Assembly (NCBI GenBank): GCA_026224825.1
Contig: JAMFRO010000092.1
Span: forward strand, 1 to 64,000
Direction of reading: 5' to 3'
Length of the DNA: 64,000 nt
Source of the DNA: a bacterium
Lineage (GTDB): Bacteria; Pseudomonadota; Alphaproteobacteria; Acetobacterales; Acetobacteraceae
Shown here: positions 54,390-63,723 of the stretch, in pieces
Position numbering within the stretch: position 1 is the stretch's first letter
Layout: the number at the start of each line of letters is the position of its first letter
The notes under the pieces: generated by a model
The model's database searches: none
What the model saw: only the letters and a program-made list of their open reading frames with translations
What the model was told of the DNA's origin: nothing
Translations under genes and position numbers: made by a program

Positions 54390-55772
54390 ATGAAGAGGCG
54401 TGAATTTAACCTTTTGCTGGGCACCACCGCCGCGGCCGCGAGCCTTGCGCGCGCGGCGCCGGCGCAACCGGCCGCGCCCGATGCCACGCTGTTGACGACG
54501 ACACTGACGCCGATCGGGGCCGAGCGCGCCGGCAATGCGGATGGCTCAATCCCGGCCTGGACGGGTGGCCTCGTATCGCCCCCGCTGCCGGTGGACCAAT
54601 CCATCGTCGTGCCGATGTTTGCAGATGAGCAGCCGCTCTATACCATCGACGCCGGTAACATGGCGCAATATGCGGGCATGCTCTCGGAGGGTACGCAGAC
54701 CCTGATGCAAAAATCCGGCTTCAAGGTCAAAGTCTATCAAACCCACCGTACCGCATCCGCGCCACAATATGTTTACGATAACATTGCCAAGAATCTGACA
54801 CGCTCACAACTGGAGCCAAGCGGCGGCCGGTTTGGCTTCACCGGCGGCTATGGCGGCGTGCCCTTTCCCATCCCCGACACGGCCGATGCGAATACCGCCG
54901 GCGTGCAGATCATCTGGAATCATCTCGTCGCCTGGCCCGGCTATTCCTACAAGTCGGATTCGACCGCCTGGGTCGTCGTCAGGGGAAAACCCAATCTGGC
55001 ATTTGGCGGCTACCAGCGTTTTCTCGCACCGTATTATGACCCGGATGGCACGGCTGAAAACTATCAGGGCTATTACGGCTACGTGCATCAGGTTGCCACA
55101 TCACCGGCCGGGATTGCCGGTCAGGAGTTTCTGATCTGGCATACCAGCAACTCCCTGGAGAAGCCCGATATCGTCTGGGAACTTCTTACCGGGCAGGGGC
55201 GGGTGCGCAAGGCGCCCAACGAGGCTTTCGACACACCGAACTCGCAGTCCAACGGCATCAACAATCTCGACGATGCCACGGGTTTTTACGGTAGCCCGCA
55301 GAAATACGACTGGAAACTCATCGGCAAGAAGGAGATGCTCGTACCCTATAACTGCAATGGCGTCGCGGAAAGCGAGGCGCTGGATTTCCTCCAGCCGGCA
55401 TTCCCCAATCCCGAGATCGTGCGCTGGGAAAAACACCGCATGTGGGTGGTTGAAGCGACGCTGCATCCGGGCCAGTTCAACACCACGGCGCGGCGCGTAT
55501 GCTATATGGACGAAGACACCTGGCAGATCCTGCAGTCCGATTGTTACGATGCGCAGAATCAACTGGTCAAAACCCTGGTGGTGCACAACCGCGTCGTCCC
55601 TTCGCTGCCGGGCACGGTTTTTGTCGGCTTTGGCTGCTGGAACCTGCTGTCGGGCGATTACTCCTGGGTGGGCGGCATCAAGGCCCCATCCAACGACGGT
55701 AAGGAATGGGAACTCTCGCAACCGGCCAGTTTCTTCAATGCGGAGCAGATGGCGGCACAGGCGAGCTTCTGA
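54390..55772 (+). CDS. DUF1329 family exported protein (long form, right copy)
   Basis: The 460-aa protein has a twin-arginine-like leader (MKRREFNLLLGTTAAAASLARAAPAQ) and all the blocks of its paralogue at 1243, such as LTPIGAERAGNADGSIPAWTGG, VKVYQTHRTA-APQYVYDN, YDWKLIGKKEMLVPYNCN and VRWEKHRMWVVEA. It probably acts outside the cytoplasm on the hydrophobic substrate of the cluster. ATG 54390 is chosen because GGAAGGA lies nine bases upstream and it matches the paralogue's start. A Rieske oxygenase gene follows in the same direction. Confidence 0.85.
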   Translation: MKRREFNLLLGTTAAAASLARAAPAQPAAPDATLLTTTLTPIGAERAGNADGSIPAWTGGLVSPPLPVDQSIVVPMFADEQPLYTIDAGNMAQYAGMLSEGTQTLMQKSGFKVKVYQTHRTASAPQYVYDNIAKNLTRSQLEPSGGRFGFTGGYGGVPFPIPDTADANTAGVQIIWNHLVAWPGYSYKSDSTAWVVVRGKPNLAFGGYQRFLAPYYDPDGTAENYQGYYGYVHQVATSPAGIAGQEFLIWHTSNSLEKPDIVWELLTGQGRVRKAPNEAFDTPNSQSNGINNLDDATGFYGSPQKYDWKLIGKKEMLVPYNCNGVAESEALDFLQPAFPNPEIVRWEKHRMWVVEATLHPGQFNTTARRVCYMDEDTWQILQSDCYDAQNQLVKTLVVHNRVVPSLPGTVFVGFGCWNLLSGDYSWVGGIKAPSNDGKEWELSQPASFFNAEQMAAQASF

Positions 55773-55819
55773 GCGGGCGGACAGAAGGATGTGGACAAAA
55801 TGTCGGCCTGTATGACATG

Positions 55820-55868
55820 GTGCCCGCACCCGCCTGGGTGCCATTGTGCCCGCACCCGCCTGGGTGCC
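55820..55868. repeat. Tandem 23-bp repeats forming hairpins
   Basis: The same 23-bp sequence occurs at 55820-55842 and 55846-55868 with three bases between. Each copy contains GCACCC-GCCT-GGGTGC, a 6-bp stem with a four-base loop. They lie in the 144-base gap between DUF1329 and the Rieske gene and could act as an mRNA processing or attenuation element. Confidence 0.6.
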
Positions 55869-55916
55869 GTGGCATCCCATGGCGCCAATAAAAACGGAAA
55901 CGGGAGAGATCGCAAC

Positions 55917-57314
55917 TTGGATCAGATCACAATTTTGCCCCAGCCGGCGGCACTTTTCCCGGTCGAGAATCCACAGCTCATCCCGGCCCGGCGCTATTAC
56001 GACGAAGCGTTCTTCCAGGCCGAGGCCGAGCATCTGTGGCCGCATGTGTGGCAGATGGCCTGCCGGCTGGAAGAGATCCCCGAGATCGGCGATTATGTCG
56101 AGTATAAAATCCTCACCCAGTCTGTCATCGTGGTCCGCACCAGGTCAGGCGTAAAAGCCTTCCACAACGCCTGCCGGCATCGCGGTGTGCGGCTCGTCGG
56201 CGGCCAGGGCAATTGCAAAACCTCCGGCTTCATCTGCCCCTTCCACGGCTGGCGCTGGAACATGGAGGGGGAGAACACCTTCGTCTTCGGCCGCCAGATA
56301 TTCGACGAATCCGTACTCGCCCAGGCCGAGATCAACCTGGTGCCAGCCCGTGTCGAAACCTGGGGCGGCTGCGCCTTCATCAATTTCGACGATGATGCCC
56401 CGGCCCTGCTCGATTGCATCGCCCCCGTGGCCAAGGTGATGGATGTCCGCAATGTCGAGAACATGCGCGTGGAATGGTGGACCTCCACCGTGCTGCCGAC
56501 CAATTGGAAGCTCGCCATGGAAGCCTTCATGGAAGGCTACCACGTCATGCGCACGCATCCGCAATTGCACGAGGTTACGGTGCATGACGGGCATGAATTC
56601 GGCATGGATCACGCCGAATCAAGCCCCGGCCCCAAGCGCCACATAAATGGCAAGGAGGCCGTGGATGTCACGGTCGAACATTTTCGCCGCTTAAGCGATG
56701 GCATGGGCGGCATGATCCACGCCAATGACGTTGCGATCGCGGAGGATGTCGCCGCATCCATGGAATTTGCCGAGGACCCGCGCGCCGCCATGGGTGCCTG
56801 GATGCAAGGCGTCAACGCCGAGATCACCAGCCGCGCCCGCGCCCGTGGCATAGCGATGCCGGATATGAACGACCTCATGGTCAACCATCCCGCCTCCGCC
56901 GTGCAATTCGTCTTCCCGCATTATTTCATGCTGCCGATGTTCGGCAACATGTCATCCTACCGCATCCGCCCGCTCACGCCGGAAACCTGCCTGTTCGAAC
57001 TCTGGTCGCTGACCCTCTACCCGGACAACATCACCGGCGCGCGCCCGCAGCCGCCGGAGCCCGTGCCGCATGACAGCACTTCATTCCCCGCCATTCCGCA
57101 GCAGGATTATTCAAACCTGCCGCTGCAGCAGCTCGGCCTGCATGCCAAAGGCTTCGAGCACATGCGCCTCTCGGCCAAGGTTGAAGGCCTCATCAGCAAT
57201 TATCAACGCCTCATCGATGGTTACTTGCAAGGTCTGGCCTCAGAGAAACTGCTGACAGCAATGCAATCGGTCAACGGCCCTTATGATTCGCCGATCCAAG
57301 ACCTCGGCTTCTGA
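55917..57314 (+). CDS. Rieske non-heme iron oxygenase, large subunit type
   Basis: The 465-aa protein has a Rieske centre (CRHRG then CPFHGW, C-x-H and C-x2-H) and a catalytic domain with NWKLAMEAFMEGYHVMRTH, which supplies the two histidines of the mononuclear iron. It should hydroxylate or dihydroxylate a ring substrate. No ferredoxin or reductase gene is adjacent, so electrons must come from elsewhere. TTG 55917 is chosen for GGGAG ten bases upstream; the open frame extends to 55791 but reads through the tandem hairpins. Confidence 0.85.
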   Translation: MDQITILPQPAALFPVENPQLIPARRYYDEAFFQAEAEHLWPHVWQMACRLEEIPEIGDYVEYKILTQSVIVVRTRSGVKAFHNACRHRGVRLVGGQGNCKTSGFICPFHGWRWNMEGENTFVFGRQIFDESVLAQAEINLVPARVETWGGCAFINFDDDAPALLDCIAPVAKVMDVRNVENMRVEWWTSTVLPTNWKLAMEAFMEGYHVMRTHPQLHEVTVHDGHEFGMDHAESSPGPKRHINGKEAVDVTVEHFRRLSDGMGGMIHANDVAIAEDVAASMEFAEDPRAAMGAWMQGVNAEITSRARARGIAMPDMNDLMVNHPASAVQFVFPHYFMLPMFGNMSSYRIRPLTPETCLFELWSLTLYPDNITGARPQPPEPVPHDSTSFPAIPQQDYSNLPLQQLGLHAKGFEHMRLSAKVEGLISNYQRLIDGYLQGLASEKLLTAMQSVNGPYDSPIQDLGF

Positions 57315-57323
57315 AAGCGTGCG

Positions 57324-57815
57324 ATGACCCAGGAAGAGCGCCTCGAAAATCTCGAACGCCGGCTGCAAGCGGCGGAGGATCAGCTCGCCATACTGAACCT
57401 GCTGAACAGCTACGGCCCGCTGGTGGACAGCGGCGCGGCGCGGGAAGCGGCCGCGCTATGGCTTGAGGGCGGCGGCTATAATTACAGCGGCGGCAACAGC
57501 AATGGCACCAGGCTGGAAGCCCCCGCGGCGCTGGTGAATGTTTACGAAGGTGCCGGGCACAGGAGCCTCGTCGAAACAGGCTGCTCGCATCTCACCGCCA
57601 CGCCGGTCATCACATTGCAGGGCGATAGCGCCACGGCCCTAGGCTACACCTACGTCATCCTGAAGGAAGGCGAGCGCTGGATATTGCTCCGCGCCGCGAT
57701 CAATGAATGGAAGCTCACGCGCACACCATCCGGCTGGCGCATCGCCGAGCGCTTCAACCGCATCATCAGCGGCAATGAGGATAGTCACGAGGTCATGCGC
57801 CGCATCGCGGCATGA
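57324..57815 (+). CDS. SnoaL/NTF2-like protein 2
   Basis: The 163-aa protein begins with a coiled helix (LENLERRLQAAEDQLAILNLLNSYGPLVDSG) and continues with the SnoaL-like beta-sheet (LTATPVITLQGDSATALGYTYVIL, LLRAAINEWKLTRTPSGWRIAERFNRII). It follows the Rieske gene by nine bases, a place typical of dioxygenase small-subunit-like NTF2 proteins, so it may pair with it. Confidence 0.8.
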   Translation: MTQEERLENLERRLQAAEDQLAILNLLNSYGPLVDSGAAREAAALWLEGGGYNYSGGNSNGTRLEAPAALVNVYEGAGHRSLVETGCSHLTATPVITLQGDSATALGYTYVILKEGERWILLRAAINEWKLTRTPSGWRIAERFNRIISGNEDSHEVMRRIAA

Positions 57816-57864
57816 GTTCCTCATCGCCATCCACTTTCGAAACAAAGCCCCAAGGAAACCGAAC

Positions 57865-58005
57865 ATGGCCGATTTGAAGTCAGCCGGCTTCCTGAAGCAC
57901 AGCATCTGCGCCGACGCCATTCCGGAGCCCATCGAAAGCGATGTCGGCAAATACCGCATGAACGGTTTCGATGGGCTCCGGGATGGCATTGGCAACCAGC
58001 CATAG
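57865..58005 (+). CDS. Small hypothetical protein or gene remnant
   Basis: A 46-codon frame, MADLKSAGFLKHSICADAIPEPIESDVGKYRMNGFDGLRDGIGNQP, has AAGGA nine bases upstream and lies just after the NTF2-like gene. It may be the start of a gene truncated by rearrangement with the convergent esterase gene. Not recognised. Confidence 0.4.
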   Translation: MADLKSAGFLKHSICADAIPEPIESDVGKYRMNGFDGLRDGIGNQP

Positions 58006-58044
58006 CCATTGCTTCAGGGGCGGGGGAGGTTCCGCGAAGCCTGC

Positions 58045-58998
58045 TTATCGGGATATGGTCTTGATGAAATCGCTGATCTCCCCCATCGCCACCCCCGCCG
58101 CACCGGCAAAGAATGGCTCCAGCGTGAGAAACCCATGGATCATCCCGGCATGCTGGCTGAACCGCACAGGCACACCCTCTGCCGCCAGCTTGCGCCCATA
58201 GTCCACAGCCTGCGCCGTAATCAGATCATGCTCAGCCGTGATGATGAAGTTCGGCGGCAACAGGCCAAGGTCTCGCGCCAGCGCCGGCGCGAAATCCGGC
58301 AGCTCACGCGCCGCCGCATCCGGCAGATATTGCTCAAAACACCACAGCACCTCCGCCGCCTTTAAAAATGGCGGCTCGAATGCGCGCAGCGACGGCGCCA
58401 GATGGTTTTCCGTGCACGGATAGGCGAGCACATTCGCGGCAATCGCTGCCTCCCGCGTCGCATGCAGCTTGCGTGTCGCCACGGTCGCCAGATTCGCCCC
58501 GGCGCTATCGCCGGCCAGCACCAGCGGCACCTCAGCCCCCGCCAGTTCCACCCGCCGCGCCGCCACCCATAATGTTGCGGCGATCACATCATCCAGCGGC
58601 ACCGGGAATTTATGTTCCGGCGCCAGCCGGTAATCCACGGCGGCCACGGCGCAGCCGGTCGCCAGCGCCAGCGCGCGCGTATACGCATCGGATTCATCCA
58701 CGCTGCCCAGCGCGAACCCACCGCCATGCACCCAGATGATAATGGCATGCGGCTGTGCAACCGGCCGGTACAGCCGCAGGTCGATCTCTCCGCCCGCAAC
58801 CGGCACAGACAAATCTTCCACATGCGCCACCGGGCGCGGCTCACCCGGCGGCGTGGCTGCTTTCAGGGCCGCGCGCGTCTCGGCGGCGGGGCGCGTGGTC
58901 AGCCCCCGCCACACCGGGTCCATTGCATAATACGCCGCGAACTGCGCCGCCAGCGGATCAAGCGGCCCCAAAGCTTTGGCATCATCGGTCATCGGCAT
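58045..58998 (-). CDS. Hormone-sensitive-lipase-type esterase
   Basis: The 317-aa alpha/beta hydrolase has the HSL oxyanion motif VHGGGFALG, the nucleophile elbow LAGDSAGANLA, the acid in TAEHDLIT and the histidine in GMIHGFL. It would hydrolyse the ester or lactone made by a Baeyer-Villiger enzyme. ATG 58998 has GGA sites just upstream; TTG 59007 is an alternative. It follows the SDR at 59881-59024 by 25 bases in one operon. Confidence 0.9.
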   Translation of the reverse strand: MPMTDDAKALGPLDPLAAQFAAYYAMDPVWRGLTTRPAAETRAALKAATPPGEPRPVAHVEDLSVPVAGGEIDLRLYRPVAQPHAIIIWVHGGGFALGSVDESDAYTRALALATGCAVAAVDYRLAPEHKFPVPLDDVIAATLWVAARRVELAGAEVPLVLAGDSAGANLATVATRKLHATREAAIAANVLAYPCTENHLAPSLRAFEPPFLKAAEVLWCFEQYLPDAAARELPDFAPALARDLGLLPPNFIITAEHDLITAQAVDYGRKLAAEGVPVRFSQHAGMIHGFLTLEPFFAGAAGVAMGEISDFIKTISR

Positions 58999-59023
58999 GT
59001 CATCCAATCCTGCAAACCAAAAA

Positions 59024-59881
59024 TCAACGCGAAATCACACCGCGCGCACGCCACACGGCGCGGTGCCCGCCATCCACCACAAGGTCGATGCCGTTGATAA
59101 AACTCGCCGCATCGGAGGCGAGAAAATCAAGCACGGCAACGATCTCCTGCAGCGAACCCTCGCGCCGCAACGGTATCTCATCCTTTTTTTCATCGCGCGG
59201 CACTTCGCGGTCGTCATTGCCATGGCTCGGCAAAGTCGCACCCTGGGCGCGCGCCATCGGCGAATCGATCATGCCGGGTGAGATGGAAATCGCCCGCACA
59301 TTCATGGCCCCCCACGCCATGGCGCGTGTCTCGGCCAGGCGCATCATGCCGAGCTTGGCATAGGCGTAGGTGTCGATCCATTTGGGATCATCGCCGAGCA
59401 CAGCCTCCAGCGCATCCATAAACCCCGGCTGCAGCGGCGCATCCAGCAGCGCGTCGATGCGCGGATCGAGCGGCGGCAGATAGCCCGCGAGCGAGCCGAT
59501 GAACAGCGCCACCCCGCCCGGCACCAGATACGGCTCCACAACATCGGCCACCAGATGCGGCCCCAGCAGATCCACCGCCATCATCACCCGCCAGTCCACA
59601 ATCCCGCCCACCGCCGCGATATGCGCCAGCACCCGCACACCCTGGCCCAGGCTTTGGCCAAGTCCCGCCACCTGCGCCGGGTCGGTCACATCGCACTGCC
59701 GGCCGGACACCGTATAACCCTCAAGATGCAGGGCCTCCGCCGCCGCCGCCAGTCGCTCGGCGTCAATATCGACGATCAGCAGCGGGTGCCGCTTGCCCAG
59801 CGCCCGCGCCGTTCCCATGCCCATGCCGCCGCAACCGATGATCAGCGCCAGCGGCGCATTCGCAAAAAGCGGATTGCTCAT
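59024..59881 (-). CDS. Short-chain dehydrogenase/reductase 2 (divergent)
   Basis: The 285-aa protein is an atypical SDR: the cofactor loop reads GCGGMGMG, the acidic residue after strand two is present (IVDID), and the catalytic pair lies in YAYAKLG. It ends with NGIDLVVDGG. First gene of an operon with the esterase, transcribed away from the TetR gene across site D. Confidence 0.8.
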   Translation of the reverse strand: MSNPLFANAPLALIIGCGGMGMGTARALGKRHPLLIVDIDAERLAAAAEALHLEGYTVSGRQCDVTDPAQVAGLGQSLGQGVRVLAHIAAVGGIVDWRVMMAVDLLGPHLVADVVEPYLVPGGVALFIGSLAGYLPPLDPRIDALLDAPLQPGFMDALEAVLGDDPKWIDTYAYAKLGMMRLAETRAMAWGAMNVRAISISPGMIDSPMARAQGATLPSHGNDDREVPRDEKKDEIPLRREGSLQEIVAVLDFLASDAASFINGIDLVVDGGHRAVWRARGVISR

Positions 59882-59995
59882 AGGCCGCACACCAGATGAT
59901 CCCCATAACCCGAAGTCTCTTGTTGCACGTGGCTCTCCCCGCCGGCACCGCCGGGCCCGTTATTTTGTTGCTCGATGCGTGATTATCGTACATTG

Positions 59996-60021
59996 TGTCT
60001 TATTGAAGGACAGTATGTCAA
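59996..60021 (-). promoter_or_regulatory. Catabolic regulon operator, site D
   Basis: On the minus strand TTGACA-TAC-TGTC-N9-GACA, between the SDR-esterase operon and the divergent TetR gene, so it can serve both. Confidence 0.65.
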
Positions 60022-60138
60022 TATCCTCGGCCGCACCTCCGCTTTGTCACAAAATATGCCGGGTGGCATCCTATTTTCGTAAATCCTGTTAAGCTTGTCC
60101 GTACGCGACCGATGTAACGCCTTTTGGTGAGATGATTT

Positions 60139-60798
60139 ATGGCTGTTGAACGCTCCGCACCCGCGAAAAACCCCACATCGCTGAGGGAAGCCCATCGCGA
60201 CCTGACCCGTGGCCGGATCAGAACCGCCGCCCGCGACCTGTTCTACGAGCATCATTACGACTCCACGACAATGGACGAGATCGCCCTGGCCGCCGGCCTG
60301 CGGCGGCAGACTTTGTACCTGCATTACAAGGACAAATCCGAGATCCTGACGGACATCATCGCCGACTGGATCCCCCGCGCCAAAACCTTCATGGCGACAC
60401 TGCCCGGCCCCAAACCCTCGCTGAAGCAGTTACAAAAATGGATCGAAGAGGTCACGAAATTCGTGGCGACGGAACGTGCCCCGCTCTCGATCATCCTCGA
60501 AGTCCGGCGCACCAGCCGCAACCACATGCTCACGCTGGAAACCCTCACCGGCGAGCTGCTGGCGGGCCTCGGCGAACATAACCCGCCCTTCCGGGACGCA
60601 GCGGCGGGCAAAAGTGCCGTAACCACGCGGGCCCGCGCCATTCTGCTGCTGCGTGCCCTCATCTATTCCTGCGATTTGTATCTGGACGACCCCGCCAAGG
60701 AATATACCAAGGCCCTGCTACAGGTCACGGCCGAGGATTTTTACGCTTTCCTCGGCCAGGATGAAGCGCCCCGGCCAAAGAGCCGCACCAAAAACTGA
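60139..60798 (+). CDS. TetR-family regulator, likely controller of the cluster
   Basis: The 219-aa protein has a TetR HTH (GRIRTAARDLFYEHHYDSTTMDEIALAAGLRRQTLYLHYKDKSEIL) and a helical ligand-binding C-terminal part. It is the only regulator gene in 49.6-64 kb, and sites D and E flank it. TetR repressors bind palindromes of about this size and release them on binding a pathway compound. That it recognises sites A to E is inference. Confidence 0.85.
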   Translation: MAVERSAPAKNPTSLREAHRDLTRGRIRTAARDLFYEHHYDSTTMDEIALAAGLRRQTLYLHYKDKSEILTDIIADWIPRAKTFMATLPGPKPSLKQLQKWIEEVTKFVATERAPLSIILEVRRTSRNHMLTLETLTGELLAGLGEHNPPFRDAAAGKSAVTTRARAILLLRALIYSCDLYLDDPAKEYTKALLQVTAEDFYAFLGQDEAPRPKSRTKN

Positions 60799-60882
60799 CC
60801 AGCCGCGGGTAACGCCAGCGCCGCAGCACCTGTAACCACGCCGCTTCACCGCCGGCCTGCCGGGAATCTGGCGGGCGGTGTA

Positions 60883-60908
60883 TTGACATCGTGTCGTCCA
60901 ATAAGACA
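60883..60908 (+). promoter_or_regulatory. Catabolic regulon operator, site E
   Basis: TTGACA-TCG-TGTC-N9-GACA, 92 bases before the second Baeyer-Villiger gene. Confidence 0.65.
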
Positions 60909-60999
60909 TGTTGACGCCAACGGCGGGAGGGCCGGCCACCAGGAGACCGGGACGTGCTGACGGACCGGCCCTGATCTCACAAAGCACGGATGAAACGCG

Positions 61000-62853
61000 A
61001 TGACCTGTGAACCGACATCGACCCCGGATATCGACCTGCCGCGCTTACGCGAGAAATACCGCCAGCAGGCAGACAAGCGCCGCCGCCCCGAAGGCTTCGC
61101 GCAATACCGGGAAGTCACCGAAGACCTCGAGGAATTCCTTGAATTCGAACCCTACGAGCCGCTCCCCGCCCGCGCCCCGCTGGCGGATGAAACCGATGTT
61201 GTGGTGCTGGGCGGCGGCTTCGCCGGGCTCATCGCCGCCGGCCGGCTCAAGGCCGCCGGTGTCGGCTCCATCCGCATCATCGACCGCAGCGGCGATTTCG
61301 GCGGCGTCTGGTACTGGAACCGCTATCCTGGCGTGCAATGCGATGTCGAATCCTACACCTACCTCCCGCTGCTTGAAGAGCTGGGCTACATGCCCAAGGA
61401 CCGCTATTCCTACGGCAGCGAAATCTTCGCCTATTGCCAGCAGATGGGCCGCCATTTCGACCTCTACAAACACGCCCTCTTCGGCACCATCGTAAAATCC
61501 ATCCGCTGGGACGAATCCCTCCAGCGCTGGCGCATCGGCACCAACCAGGGCGATGACGTCCGCGCCCGCTACATCGTCATGGCACCCGGCCCGCTCAACC
61601 GGCCGAAACTCCCCGGTGTTCCCGGCATCGAGCGCTTCAAGGGCCACAGTTTCCACACCACCCGCTGGGATTACGATTATACCGGCGGCGCATGGACCAG
61701 TCCGGAACTCACCAAACTCGCGGGCAAAAAACTAGCCATCATCGGCACCGGCGCCACCGCCGTGCAATGCGTTCCCCATCTCGCCAAATATGCTGAACAT
61801 CTCACCGTGTTTCAGCGCACCCCCTCGTATATCGACGACCGCGGCAACCGCCCGACGGACGCCGCATGGGCGGAGCGCCAAAAGCCCGGCTGGCAGGCCG
61901 CGCGCATGCGCAATTTCCACATCGCCATCAACGAGGTTTTCGACAAAAACGATACCGATCTGATCTGCGACGGCTGGAGCGAACTCAACCGCAACATCCA
62001 GGCCGCGCGCAAGGCCGCCGGCTGGCCGGAACTTACGTTCGAACAATTGATGGCGCTACGCGAGGTGGAAGACTACCGCGCCATGGAACGCATCCGCCAG
62101 CGCGTCGATACCATCGTGCAGGACCCCGCAACGGCGGAGATCCTGAAACCCTGGTACCGCTTCCTCTGCAAACGCCCCTGCTTCAACGATGATTACCTCC
62201 CCACCTTCAACCGCCCCAATGTCACATTGGTCGATGTCGCCGACGAAAAAGGCATCACCGGCATCACGGAGGGCGGCATCATCGCCAACGGCCGTGAATA
62301 CGAAGTCGATTGTATCATCTACGCCAGCGGCTTCGAAACCACCACCGATTTGCGCCGCCGCTATGGCATAGACATCGTCGAAGGCCGCAACGGACTCTCC
62401 CTCTACGACCACTGGTCCGACGGCTTCCGCACATTGCACGGCATGGCTGTACATAACTTCCCCGGAATGTTCTTCACCGGTTATCTGCAAGGCGGCGTCT
62501 CAGGCAGCATCACGCAAATGTACGACCAGCAAGGCAGCCACATCGCGCATATCGTCGCAGCGGCCATCGCACGCAATGCCGCAACGGTCGAGCCAAGCCA
62601 CGAAGCCGAAGCCGCCTGGGTCGACACCATCCGCGCCAATCTCATGTACGACACCAGCTTCTGGGAGGGCTGTACCCCCGGCTACAATAATAACGAAGGT
62701 CTGGAGACCAAGCGCTACACCATCTTCGGCGAACCCTACGGCCCGGGCTTCCACGCCTTCGACGATCTGCTCCGCCAATGGCGCGCGGCCGGCGATTTCG
62801 CAGGGCTGGTGTTCACCCCGCCCGGCCCGGCGCCAACTAATTCTGGAGAATAG
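61000..62853 (+). CDS. Baeyer-Villiger-type flavin monooxygenase 2
   Basis: The 617-aa protein has an N-terminal extension of about 60 residues, an FAD site [25 protein letters not shown], the fingerprint [15 protein letters not shown] and an NADPH site GTGATA. The longer N-terminus places it with the larger monooxygenases acting on bulky or steroid-like ketones, unlike the enzyme at 50525. It starts an operon with the TauD-type and EthD genes. Confidence 0.9.
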   Translation: MTCEPTSTPDIDLPRLREKYRQQADKRRRPEGFAQYREVTEDLEEFLEFEPYEPLPARAPLADETDVVVLGGGFAGLIAAGRLKAAGVGSIRIIDRSGDFGGVWYWNRYPGVQCDVESYTYLPLLEELGYMPKDRYSYGSEIFAYCQQMGRHFDLYKHALFGTIVKSIRWDESLQRWRIGTNQGDDVRARYIVMAPGPLNRPKLPGVPGIERFKGHSFHTTRWDYDYTGGAWTSPELTKLAGKKLAIIGTGATAVQCVPHLAKYAEHLTVFQRTPSYIDDRGNRPTDAAWAERQKPGWQAARMRNFHIAINEVFDKNDTDLICDGWSELNRNIQAARKAAGWPELTFEQLMALREVEDYRAMERIRQRVDTIVQDPATAEILKPWYRFLCKRPCFNDDYLPTFNRPNVTLVDVADEKGITGITEGGIIANGREYEVDCIIYASGFETTTDLRRRYGIDIVEGRNGLSLYDHWSDGFRTLHGMAVHNFPGMFFTGYLQGGVSGSITQMYDQQGSHIAHIVAAAIARNAATVEPSHEAEAAWVDTIRANLMYDTSFWEGCTPGYNNNEGLETKRYTIFGEPYGPGFHAFDDLLRQWRAAGDFAGLVFTPPGPAPTNSGE

Positions 62854-62856
62854 AGA

Positions 62857-63708
62857 ATGTCCTACACCACCGTCGACCTGACCCCGCGCATCGGCACCGA
62901 AGTGAAGACGGATCTTGCAACGCTCACCAACGGTTCCATCGCCCGCGAGCTGCGCGCGCTGCTCGAACAGCGCGGCGTATTATTGTTCCGTGGCCTCAAC
63001 ATCACCGATGCGGACCAGATCAAATTCGCAGCCTCGCTGGGCACCATCCGCCTCGAGCACGGGCTGCAAATCACCAAAATCACACCGGATGAAGCCAAAA
63101 GCCCGATCTTTGCCGATTACACCAAAGGCACATATTACTTCCATATAGATGGCACCTACACGGACATGCCGGGCCTCGCCTCCATCCTGCACGCCCGCGC
63201 CGTGGCCCCCACCGGCGGCCAGACCGAATTCGGCAACACCTACGCCATGTATGACGATCTGACTTCGGAACAACAGGAATATCTCGACGGCCTGGAAGTG
63301 ATCCACTCCGCCGAAAAAGTTCAGCGCATGGCCTTCCCCAACCCCACACCGAAACAGCTCGCGGCATGGGGCGAATCCGTCAACCCGCCAAAACGCCACC
63401 CCATGGTCTGGCACCACCGCAACGGCCGCAAATCCCTCATCCTGGCACACACCATCAAATCCATCATCGGCAAAAACCAGGCGGAAAGCGACGAACTTCT
63501 GGCCAAGCTCATGGCCTGGGCCGAAAAACCAGAATATATCTACAGCCACAACTGGCAGGTCGGCGATCTGCTGATCTGGGACAATACCGGCACCATGCAC
63601 CGCGTCGTTCCCTTCGACCTCGCCTGCGGCCGCGAGCTGGACCGCGTAACACTCCTCGGCGAAGAACCCATCACCGGCCCCTTCAAATACCAAAGCGCCC
63701 AGCAATAA
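62857..63708 (+). CDS. TauD/TfdA-family dioxygenase
   Basis: The 283-aa Fe(II)/2-oxoglutarate oxygenase has the H-x-D ligands in YYFHIDGTYT, the distal histidine in TMHRV and an arginine in ELDRVTLLG for 2-oxoglutarate. It probably hydroxylates or cleaves an ether, ester or amine-type bond in the substrate. It starts three bases after the monooxygenase gene with GGAG upstream. Confidence 0.9.
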   Translation: MSYTTVDLTPRIGTEVKTDLATLTNGSIARELRALLEQRGVLLFRGLNITDADQIKFAASLGTIRLEHGLQITKITPDEAKSPIFADYTKGTYYFHIDGTYTDMPGLASILHARAVAPTGGQTEFGNTYAMYDDLTSEQQEYLDGLEVIHSAEKVQRMAFPNPTPKQLAAWGESVNPPKRHPMVWHHRNGRKSLILAHTIKSIIGKNQAESDELLAKLMAWAEKPEYIYSHNWQVGDLLIWDNTGTMHRVVPFDLACGRELDRVTLLGEEPITGPFKYQSAQQ

Positions 63709-63723
63709 AAGCGAGCCAGACAC

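Noticed and set aside
52197..60908. TTGACA elements of sites A to E as ordinary -35 boxes
   Set aside because: A consensus -10 is not found 16-18 bases downstream in most copies, while the palindrome spacing is fixed. They may be part of both promoter and operator, but promoters are not claimed.
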